Part shown: in pieces, positions 1 to 5,926 of the stretch
Position numbering within the stretch: the stretch's first letter is position 1
How the letters are laid out: each line of letters begins with the position of its first letter
Source: Bacteroidota bacterium
GTDB lineage: Bacteria; Bacteroidota; Bacteroidia; Bacteroidales; VadinHA17
Assembly (NCBI GenBank): GCA_030611395.1
Contig: JAUWPX010000034.1
Coordinates: 1-9,110, forward strand
DNA: 9,110 nt
Direction: 5' to 3'
Translations under genes and position numbers: made by a program
The notes under the pieces: generated by a model
Database searches by the model: none
Told to the model about the DNA's origin: nothing
The model's input: the letters and a program-made list of their open reading frames with translations, nothing else

Positions 1-1653
1 TGGTATATTGATATTATCTATGATTTTCAAAGTTCTTCCATCAATACTGATTATCTCAATAGTAAATATTCCGGGCTTCTCCGGTTTTATTTCAGTATGT
101 AGTATTCCTGATACCGGATCGGGGTAAAGGTTCAGCATTTGCTGTTCATTAAATAATTCATCGGTTATTCCGTATCCTATTGGCACCAGTTGTATAGAGA
201 TATTAGTTGTTTGATAGTTTTCCACACTGACACTATCAATTCTTTTATCCTGATACCCGTCTGATGTGATCAATAAATTATATTTCCCTTCGGCAAGCAA
301 CCTGATAAATTCTCCTGTAATCGAATCGGAGTACACATGTGAGCTGTCTTTATCATGTTCCTCAATCCATATCTTAGCAGGTAATGGTTGCCCCGTAACA
401 GAATCGGTTACTTCGCCATGTATTCCATACAAAGCCTGGGAGATATAATTCAAGAACGACCGGTAGTTATAATTCCAAAGATTATCCAGGTCATTTACAG
501 GAGTTATGTATGAATTATCAAGTTCAATTGTCACTTCCCTGCCCTGAATAAAATACGTTACCCAATCCTGTCTGCCACCACTGATCATATACCAGTTACC
601 TCCAAATACATATCCACAGGAGGCAGGGTTAGTTAAATAGCCGTCAGGACTGAAAAATTGGGCTGTATCTGCATATTCCTTACTGATAAGCTGAAACCAG
701 TTATCATCTGGATGTGGAGAATGAAAGGATGATCCATCCTCATCAGAAGTTTGCCAGGTATCCCAGGGATAGTTCACAACTTCAGCTCCCGAGTGAAAAT
801 TTGCCGAAATTACAAAATGGTGCTTTGTCATAAACTCCATCATTGAAGTTGTTTCCGGCTGGTATTCACGTCCGTCCGGATGCGGACCATCTTGCGGATC
901 CGGATAGTTCCGGTTCAGGTCTACTGGTGCTACTGTGTCTGCATTCCGGCGGGTAGCACCGTAAACGGTATGGTTCCCGCCGGCATATGTACCATCCGGA
1001 TTTGCCAGTGGATTAATCCATATCTGAAGATTATTAACTAAAAATGCAACCTTATTATTGCTGGAATAATTCTCAAGAAGGTAATCTATCAATCTTAGCA
1101 TCAGGATATATCCTCCGGTTTCATCACCATGCATTGTTGATGTAAGAAATGTTTCCGGTTCATTTTCGCGCTCGGTGACGTTATCTGATATTTTTACACC
1201 TAACAAAAGTCTGTTCTCAACACTATATCCTATTGTATCGATCTTGCAGATATCGGGGTATTTTATAGCAAAATCGTGCATTAATGAATCATATTCTTCA
1301 TAGGTGGGATAGCTCACCCAATCCTCTACAACTCCTTTATTATTCTCCGGTTTATAGTAATATGCAGCAGGTGGAATCACAACATATTCTTTCCCGAGCG
1401 TAAGAAATTTAATAAACTCATCCGCATTGGCATTACATGTAACGACATTACCATTGACATTAACAACAGAGAGTATCTCAGATAATTTGTTAATTAATTG
1501 CCGATCATAGCTGATTATTTTCAAATTAACCTCTCCCCTTTCTTCGAGGTATTTTGCAGCTTCTGAAGCCTGATTACCCGGTTGTCCATAAACCGGATGC
1601 ATAACAAACAATATGATAATAAGCTTAAAAAAATATTTTATTACACTATTCAT
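1..1653 (-). CDS. Secreted M14 zinc carboxypeptidase with T9SS sorting tail (3' end cut by window edge)
   Basis: A metallocarboxypeptidase that removes C-terminal residues from peptides outside the cell. The frame is open from the ATG at 1653 to the left edge (551 codons, no stop). In order: a signal peptide (about residues 1-23, hydrophobic core, Tyr-Gly before Gln); a propeptide-like segment to about residue 100; and the M14 catalytic domain (about 110-405). Zinc ligands are H175 and E178 (MHGDE) and H287 (NFHSGAE). The substrate-binding DLNRNYP lies at 245-251, and the catalytic glutamate is E377 (VTIEL). Next comes a carboxypeptidase-regulatory-like beta domain (about 411-490). From about 507 begins a Por secretion tail (LNLYPDPVSG; most relatives have YPNP), which is missing its last 20-30 residues. 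Family knowledge: the architecture resembles Bacteroidota peptidases such as Porphyromonas CPG70. Only 13 nt separate it from the end of ychF, so it is probably cotranscribed; no strong Shine-Dalgarno is seen. Substrate preference cannot be read from the sequence. Confidence 0.93.
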   Translation of the reverse strand, partial: MNSVIKYFFKLIIILFVMHPVYGQPGNQASEAAKYLEERGEVNLKIISYDRQLINKLSEILSVVNVNGNVVTCNANADEFIKFLTLGKEYVVIPPAAYYYKPENNKGVVEDWVSYPTYEEYDSLMHDFAIKYPDICKIDTIGYSVENRLLLGVKISDNVTERENEPETFLTSTMHGDETGGYILMLRLIDYLLENYSSNNKVAFLVNNLQIWINPLANPDGTYAGGNHTVYGATRRNADTVAPVDLNRNYPDPQDGPHPDGREYQPETTSMMEFMTKHHFVISANFHSGAEVVNYPWDTWQTSDEDGSSFHSPHPDDNWFQLISKEYADTAQFFSPDGYLTNPASCGYVFGGNWYMISGGRQDWVTYFIQGREVTIELDNSYITPVNDLDNLWNYNYRSFLNYISQALYGIHGEVTDSVTGQPLPAKIWIEEHDKDSSHVYSDSITGEFIRLLAEGKYNLLITSDGYQDKRIDSVSVENYQTTNISIQLVPIGYGITDELFNEQQMLNLYPDPVSGILHTEIKPEKPGIFTIEIISIDGRTLKIIDNINIP

Positions 1654-1666
1654 ACACTTCAAGGCC

Positions 1667-1864
1667 TCAGACATTAAATCTTATAAACAAAATATCACCA
1701 TCTTCAACGATATAGTTTTTACCTTCAATATGTAATTTTCCCGCTTCACGGCATTTATGTTCAGAACCCAAAAATACAAAATCATCATATTTCATTACTT
1801 CAGCTCGTATAAATCCCCTTTCCAGATCGCTATGGATACCACCTGCCGCCTTCCGGGCATTAGC
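1667..1864 (-). pseudogene. ychF: Orphaned C-terminal (TGS) part of YchF after an in-frame TGA
   Basis: These 65 codons plus a TGA stop continue the ychF frame directly after the TGA at 1865-1867, with no shift. They encode the rest of the TGS domain: KAAGGIHSDLERGFIRAEV near the start, then AGKLHIEGKNYIVEDGD, ending in IRFNV. These match the usual YchF segments (K-A-A-x-x-I-H-x-D-x-x-x-G-F-I-R-A-E-V, and a C-terminus of F-R-F-N-V). With the interrupting codon counted, the whole frame 1667-2764 gives 365 residues, the normal YchF length. The TGA sits where relatives have glycine (A-W-T-x-x-x-G), and one base change from GGA explains it. Preservation of the downstream codons suggests a recent mutation, a sequencing error or suppressed termination rather than an old pseudogene. 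No good independent start precedes this fragment; the only internal ATG is inside the TGS domain. Confidence 0.85.
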
Positions 1865-2764
1865 TCATTCCTTAATAGTCCAGGCTCGGATTTCATCAGG
1901 ACCAATCGTAAAAAAGGTTCTCAGGTTAAGCAGTTTATATGCTATCCTTACGAATTTATTCACACCGGGTTCAGAAAGGCCAATATCGTCAAGAAAATCA
2001 TTCCTGTCATTTTTTTCCTCCAATTCTGCAATCTCAGCTTCCAGGCCTGCAGCAATAACAAGTATTTCCGCTTCTTCCTCTTTCAGTGCTTCCTTCACCT
2101 TATCCACATACCGGTTTCCCGACACTGCCGATTTTTCATCCACATTACACACGTACATAACCGGTTTTGCAGTTAGCAGAAACAAATCTTCAGCATATTT
2201 ATTTTCTTCATCGCTTAATTTCAATGACCTTGCCGGCTGAAAGTTCTCCAGGTGATTTTTAATTATGCGCAGAACTTCCGCGTTCTTTCCGGCATCTTTA
2301 TCACCTGATCTTGCCATTTTCTCAATTTTTTCCAGCTTTTTTTCAACAGATTCAAGATCCTTTATCTGAAGTTCGAGTTCTATGGTTTCAAGGTCTCTGA
2401 CCGGATCAACAGAACCTTCGGTATGAGGAAGATTCTCATCATCGAAACATCTGAGCAGATGGATCAGTGCATCGGCATTACGAATATCATTCAGGAATTT
2501 GTTCCCAACACCTTCACCCCTGCCAGAACCCTTTGTAAGACCAGGAATATCTACGATCTCCACTGTTGTTGGAACAATCTTTTCCGTTGGTTGAAACTTT
2601 TCAAGCTCCTGAAGTCTGGGGTCCGGCACTTTAATAATTCCAATATTTGACTTCGTTGCACTGAATGCAAAATTTGTTATCTCGCCTTTAACAGGTGAAA
2701 TACAATTAAATAAGGTTGTTTTTCCTGTATTTGTGATCCCGATTATTCCACAGTTCAATGCCAT
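1865..2764 (-). CDS. ychF: YchF-type P-loop ATPase, prematurely terminated within the TGS domain
   Basis: An Obg-related, ribosome-associated cytoplasmic ATPase linked in other bacteria to translation and stress control. The ATG at 2764 is preceded by AGAGG five bases upstream and gives the family N-terminus MALNCGIIG. Seen: P-loop G9-T16 (GITNTGKT), G3 motif D72-G75 (DIPGL), the basic loop and GNKF at 87-90, SVDPVRD at 118-124, a charged helical/coiled-coil insertion (about 127-178), and NVDE at 207-210. The last replaces the NKxD of GTPases and fits YchF preference for ATP. The segment before the first switch reads NFAFSATKSN, rather than the common NFPFCTIEPN, which marks a divergent subtype. 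Translation ends at E299 with TGA, just after the first strand of the TGS domain, so a standard product would lack about 65 residues. The gene is first of a two-gene minus-strand unit with the peptidase. Identity is secure; whether the product works is not. Confidence 0.92.
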   Translation of the reverse strand: MALNCGIIGITNTGKTTLFNCISPVKGEITNFAFSATKSNIGIIKVPDPRLQELEKFQPTEKIVPTTVEIVDIPGLTKGSGRGEGVGNKFLNDIRNADALIHLLRCFDDENLPHTEGSVDPVRDLETIELELQIKDLESVEKKLEKIEKMARSGDKDAGKNAEVLRIIKNHLENFQPARSLKLSDEENKYAEDLFLLTAKPVMYVCNVDEKSAVSGNRYVDKVKEALKEEEAEILVIAAGLEAEIAELEEKNDRNDFLDDIGLSEPGVNKFVRIAYKLLNLRTFFTIGPDEIRAWTIKE

Positions 2765-2769
2765 AGCTA

Positions 2770-2774
2770 CCTCT
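2770..2774 (-). promoter_or_regulatory. Shine-Dalgarno-like site of ychF
   Basis: On the minus strand AGAGG lies five bases before the ATG at 2764. This is stronger than most sites in this window, where ribosome binding sites are generally poor, and it fixes the ychF start. Confidence 0.5.
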
Positions 2775-2792
2775 TCAAATTTTATTCAGCCA

Positions 2793-2800
2793 CAAAATTA
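2793..2800 (-). promoter_or_regulatory. Putative -7 element for ychF (TAATTTTG)
   Basis: The minus strand reads TAATTTTG, matching the Bacteroidota -7 consensus TAnnTTTG. It ends 28 bases before the ychF start, so transcription would begin about 20 bases upstream of the ATG. A TTTG lies 15 bases upstream, shorter than the usual 17-23 base spacing to the -33 element, so the -33 match is weak. Confidence 0.4.
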
Positions 2801-2928
2801 CATTTAATACTGTTACAAAAAAAAGCATGTTTTAGCTTTCTTCAGCGTCAGTCTCATTTCGCAAGCTGTAAATTTACCGGTTTGTATCAATTATTTATAG
2901 TTTTTTATTCAATTTACAAAGTATATCC

Positions 2929-2936
2929 TATATTTG
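2929..2936 (+). promoter_or_regulatory. Putative -7 element for the VWA/sigma-factor gene group (TATATTTG)
   Basis: TATATTTG is a full match to the Bacteroidota -7 consensus TAnnTTTG, 23 bases upstream of the ATG at 2960. Only T-rich sequence, not a clear TTG or TTTG, is present about 20 bases further upstream, so the promoter is incomplete by consensus. It supports a start at 2960 rather than the upstream TTG at 2882, which would lie before this promoter. Confidence 0.4.
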
Positions 2937-2959
2937 AGAAAGGATTAATTTCAATATTT

Positions 2960-4336
2960 ATGATTAAAACTACATTATTTGTCCTGGTTTTCTCAACCCT
3001 TGTAATATTTCCGTTACAATCACAAACTCAAGTCAACAGGGACCCTTTGACCCGTATACTATTTATTTTTGATTGTTCACAAAGCATGGCCGGTTTGTGG
3101 CAAAATGAAAAAAAGATCACAGTTGCACGGGAATTCCTTTATCAAACTATTGATAGCCTTGAGAAAGTTCCCAATGTACAAATGGCATTAAGAGTGTATG
3201 GGCATCAAAGTGTGGTTCCTCCTCAGGACTGCAGTGATACAAAGCTTGAAGTTCCTTTCGCGCCCAAAAACGGGAAGAATATTAAACATCTCATGAGGTA
3301 TCTTATCCCCAAAGGGACTACACCCATTGCATATTCTCTTGAGCAAGCCGGGAATGATTTTCCGAAATGTGATAACTGCAGGAATATAATTATTTTAATT
3401 ACTGATGGTATTGAAGCGTGTGATGGTGATCCTTGTGAAATTTCAAAACGACTGCAAAAAGAAGGAATATATCTTGAACCCTTTGTAATTGGAATAGGAA
3501 TTGACCCACAATTTGAGAAATCCCTGAATTGTGTTGGTACCTATTTTAACACCCAAAATGAGACCAACTTCAAGGATGCTCTGGATTTGATAATCTCAAA
3601 GACACTTAACAAAACTACAGCTCAGGTAAACCTGCTTGACTCTTTTGGGTATCCCAGTGAAACAAATATAAACATGACCTTTTATGACCTTAATTCAGGA
3701 AGGATCATGTATAATTTTATTCATGCCGTTAACCACCGTGGAAATCCTGACACAATGTATCTTGACCCAATGATAAGATACAAAATGGTTGTTCATTCAA
3801 TACCACCTGTAACACTTGATTCAATACGTTTAAATCAGGGAAAACACAATATAATTGCTATTGATGTTCCGCAGGGAAATCTAATTATTAAACCTCCAAA
3901 CGGCAATCAATTCAGAAATTTAGATTTTCTTGTCAGGAAAGCCGGTCAAAAATCCACTTTAAACAATCAAAAAGTAAATTATTCTGAAAAATATTTAATT
4001 GGAAAGTATGACATTGAAATACCAACTCTCCCACGGCTTATTATTAACGATGTAGTCATTTCTCAGAGTCAAACCACTACTATTCAAATTCCCCGTCCTG
4101 GTATTATTACTCTTATTTTTGGTACTGAAGGATATTGCGGCCTGTTTCTGGAGAAGAAAAATAATCTTGAATGGATCTGTAATATAGATACCAAAAATAA
4201 AGCAACTAATCTTGTTTTATTACCCGGTAATTATCGTATAATCTTTAAACCCAGAAATGCAAAAAGCGTTTATTATACTATTGATAAATCATTTGAAATT
4301 GAGCCGGGCAAATCCGGAACTCTCAGGATATTATGA
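2960..4336 (+). CDS. Exported von Willebrand factor A domain protein
   Basis: The function is not known beyond a likely metal-dependent protein- or ligand-binding role outside the cytoplasmic membrane. The ATG at 2960 gives 458 residues and a clean signal peptide (about 1-22, MIKTTLFVLV followed by a hydrophobic core and a small-residue end). A TTG at 2882 would add 26 residues that bury the signal. The VWA domain spans about residues 31-215 with a complete MIDAS: D38-S40-S42 (DCSQS), T121 in KGTTPIAYSL, and D149 in ITDG. The rest (about 220-458) is predicted beta-rich, with short repeated segments of the GNLIIKPPNG and GIITLIFG type, and has no domain I can name. The mature part carries nine cysteines, seven of them in or near the VWA domain, including C137-x-x-C140, which suggests disulfides. 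No membrane anchor or lipobox is visible. It lies 68 bp before the sigma factor on the same strand. Confidence 0.85.
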   Translation: MIKTTLFVLVFSTLVIFPLQSQTQVNRDPLTRILFIFDCSQSMAGLWQNEKKITVAREFLYQTIDSLEKVPNVQMALRVYGHQSVVPPQDCSDTKLEVPFAPKNGKNIKHLMRYLIPKGTTPIAYSLEQAGNDFPKCDNCRNIIILITDGIEACDGDPCEISKRLQKEGIYLEPFVIGIGIDPQFEKSLNCVGTYFNTQNETNFKDALDLIISKTLNKTTAQVNLLDSFGYPSETNINMTFYDLNSGRIMYNFIHAVNHRGNPDTMYLDPMIRYKMVVHSIPPVTLDSIRLNQGKHNIIAIDVPQGNLIIKPPNGNQFRNLDFLVRKAGQKSTLNNQKVNYSEKYLIGKYDIEIPTLPRLIINDVVISQSQTTTIQIPRPGIITLIFGTEGYCGLFLEKKNNLEWICNIDTKNKATNLVLLPGNYRIIFKPRNAKSVYYTIDKSFEIEPGKSGTLRIL

Positions 4337-4404
4337 TCAGGAAACGGCTAAGAACCATTATAAATTTATTATAAGGCATTATTATTCAGAAAGATATCAG
4401 GACA

Positions 4405-4956
4405 GTGAAAAACAGCTATAGTGACAAAGAGCTTTTGCAAATATTTAACGCCGGCGAAAATCCTGATTATGCTTTCGGCTTAATTGTTAAAAGGTACCAG
4501 GAAAATTTATATTGGCATATTCGTAAGATCGTCATTTCACATGAGGATGCTAATGACGTAATACAGGAAACCTTTATTAAAGCATGGAATAATTTAGGGA
4601 ATTTCAGGGGCGATTCGAAGCTTTTTACATGGTTATTCAGGATAGCAACAAATGAAGCTCTCAGCCACCTGAAACGTTCGAAAAGAAAAACCTGGATTCC
4701 TTTTATCGATTTAGAGAATAAATTAGAAAACACCCTGAAGGGGGATAACTATTTCGATGGTGATGAAACCCAGCTAAAGTTTCAAAAAGCTATATTAAAA
4801 CTCCCTGAAAAGCAACGGCTTGTTTTTAATATGAAATATTTTGATGAAATGAAGTATGATGAAATTGCTGAGATACTTGATACATCAGTTGGAGCCCTGA
4901 AGGCTTCGTATCATCATGCTGTAAAAAAGATCAAAGAATATTTAATTAATGATTAA
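4405..4956 (+). CDS. ECF-type (RpoE-like) RNA polymerase sigma factor
   Basis: Directs RNA polymerase to an alternative promoter set, normally in response to an envelope signal. It has 183 residues, standard for the group. Region 2 covers about 24-92, with the DVIQETFIKAW helix (51-61) and GDSKLFTWLFRIATNEA (69-85) that bind core polymerase and the -10 element. Region 4 covers about 125-178, with LPEKQRLVFNMKYFDEM followed by the helix-turn-helix YDEIAEILDTSVGALKASYH (151-170) for the -35 region. The start is GTG at 4405: an in-frame TAA lies at 4372-4374 and no ATG lies between. An AGGA at 4399-4402 is only two bases away, so initiation may be weak. The next gene, 49 bp downstream, resembles an anti-sigma factor, and the gene after that an exported sensor-type protein; together they look like one regulatory unit. 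Its regulon cannot be told from the window. Confidence 0.93.
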   Translation: MKNSYSDKELLQIFNAGENPDYAFGLIVKRYQENLYWHIRKIVISHEDANDVIQETFIKAWNNLGNFRGDSKLFTWLFRIATNEALSHLKRSKRKTWIPFIDLENKLENTLKGDNYFDGDETQLKFQKAILKLPEKQRLVFNMKYFDEMKYDEIAEILDTSVGALKASYHHAVKKIKEYLIND

Positions 4957-4988
4957 ACCTTCTTAACTTTTTATTGTCAAACAAATGC

Positions 4989-4996
4989 AGGAAGGA
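4989..4996 (+). promoter_or_regulatory. Shine-Dalgarno-like site deciding the anti-sigma start
   Basis: AGGAAGGA lies nine bases before the ATG at 5006. An earlier in-frame ATG at 4985 is upstream of this site and would add seven residues, so 5006 is the better start. Confidence 0.5.
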
Positions 4997-5005
4997 TCAA
5001 TAAAT

Positions 5006-5452
5006 ATGAAAAAACAATCTGAACAAGAATTTTCCGGACTAAATAAGGAAAATCCTTTCATGGTTCCGGATAATTATTTCGACAATCTACCGGAAAAGAT
5101 ACAGGCTAACATTCATACACGCGAAAAAGCTGCCGGTATGCCTGTAACCAGTATTATTGACTATTTAAAGCCACACCTGGCACTTGCTGCTGCTATTTTT
5201 GGCTTTGCCCTGATAGGATATACCGGATTCAGATACTTTATCAACAGGAATTCAGATTCGCAAATCAGATATCAGGAAATTGCCGAGTATATGGATTTCT
5301 ACTCGAACGATATTGACAATACTCTAATAATGGAGATGTTTGAAGAACAAGAACAACAGTCTGTTGAAACAGATAATGATTTAAGTGAAGAAATAATTGA
5401 TTATTTACTTAATGAAAATATTGATATTTATACAATTGTAAATCAATTATAA
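5006..5452 (+). CDS. Anti-sigma-factor-like single-pass membrane protein
   Basis: Probably holds the adjacent ECF sigma factor inactive at the inner membrane. The ATG at 5006, after a good Shine-Dalgarno, gives 148 residues. Residues about 1-45 are cytoplasmic and include ENPFMVPDNYFDNLPEKI, a motif I recognise from small proteins encoded beside ECF sigma factors in Bacteroidota. One transmembrane segment lies at about 58-78 (LALAAAIFGFALIGY and following). The rest is acidic, rich in Glu, Asp and Asn, and would lie in the periplasm, ending in alternating acidic and hydrophobic residues. No zinc-binding anti-sigma (ZAS) HxxxCxxC motif is present, so it is not of the classical RseA/ChrR type. 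The role rests on its position directly after the sigma gene, its topology and the motif. Only 12 bp separate it from the next gene, implying cotranscription. Confidence 0.72.
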   Translation: MKKQSEQEFSGLNKENPFMVPDNYFDNLPEKIQANIHTREKAAGMPVTSIIDYLKPHLALAAAIFGFALIGYTGFRYFINRNSDSQIRYQEIAEYMDFYSNDIDNTLIMEMFEEQEQQSVETDNDLSEEIIDYLLNENIDIYTIVNQL

Positions 5453-5464
5453 AACATATATGAT

Positions 5465-5926
5465 ATGAAAACCTCAAGGAATTTGCTGTTTTATTGCCTT
5501 ATTATATTTTTTCTGGGAACACGGACAGTTTCTTCACAAAATTATGAAAAAATTCAGGAACTCCAGGCGCAAAAGGTGGGCTTTTTTACTAAGAAACTAC
5601 AATTGACAACAAAGGAAGCCCAGGAATTCTGGCCTGTATATAATGATTACCAGGTACGTAAAAACAAAATCATTCAGGACAGAAGAAGTACAACCCGTTA
5701 TTACATTCAGAACTTCAATAATTTATCTGAGAAAGAAACTAAAGAGATGACCGAAAAGTACATGCATCTTATGAAAGAGGAATCTGATCTGTTATTTACA
5801 TACCATGAAAAATTCAAAGAGGTTCTTCCCATAAAAAAAGTAATGCAAATTTATATTGCTGAAGAACAATATAAAACTTTTCTTCTACGCCAACTCAGGA
5901 ACAGGCGTGAAAATCAAGGCAGATAA
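5465..5926 (+). CDS. Small exported Spy/CpxP-like protein (sensor of ECF-type sigma factor family)
   Basis: An exported helical protein of 153 residues, likely periplasmic. The signal peptide spans about residues 1-24 (MKTSRNLLFYCLIIFFLG, then a small-residue end at VSSQ). The mature part is almost wholly charged helix, with KLQLTTKEAQEFWPVYNDY at about 44-62. This matches the recurrent L-T-x-x-E-A-x-x-F-W-P-x-Y-N-x-Y motif of Bacteroidota proteins often annotated as sensors of ECF-type sigma factors and resembling Spy/CpxP chaperones. The family link suggests that it senses or binds misfolded envelope proteins and feeds back on the preceding sigma/anti-sigma pair; that role is inferred. It is the last gene of the plus-strand group. 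Its stop codon (TAA at 5924-5926) lies inside the convergent lyase gene, an overlap of 13 bp, so no separate terminator fits between them. Confidence 0.8.
   Translation: MKTSRNLLFYCLIIFFLGTRTVSSQNYEKIQELQAQKVGFFTKKLQLTTKEAQEFWPVYNDYQVRKNKIIQDRRSTTRYYIQNFNNLSEKETKEMTEKYMHLMKEESDLLFTYHEKFKEVLPIKKVMQIYIAEEQYKTFLLRQLRNRRENQGR

Noticed and set aside
1865..1867. Selenocysteine or a reassigned genetic code as the explanation of the in-frame TGA in ychF
   Set aside because: The family residue here is glycine, not cysteine; only a four-base-pair stem (TGCC/GGCA) is apparent downstream rather than a convincing SECIS-like hairpin; and TGA ends at least three genes in this window at their expected lengths. 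I kept readthrough only as one option.
1757..2176. Plus-strand open frame of 139 codons opposite ychF
   Set aside because: It is antisense to the conserved ychF coding sequence across the interrupted region, and its translation shows no recognisable motif.
2882..2959. TTG at 2882 as the start of the VWA protein
   Set aside because: It would place 26 extra residues before a clean signal peptide and would begin upstream of the TATATTTG promoter element; ATG 2960 is the better start.
4300..4325. CCGG...CCGG pairing near the end of the VWA gene as a terminator
   Set aside because: The stem is only four base pairs, lies inside coding sequence and is not followed by a run of T.
4337..4404. AT-rich near-palindrome (around TTATAAATTTATTATAA) between the VWA and sigma genes as an operator or terminator
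   Set aside because: The inverted repeat is imperfect, has no GC stem and no following T run, and such sequences are common by chance in AT-rich DNA.
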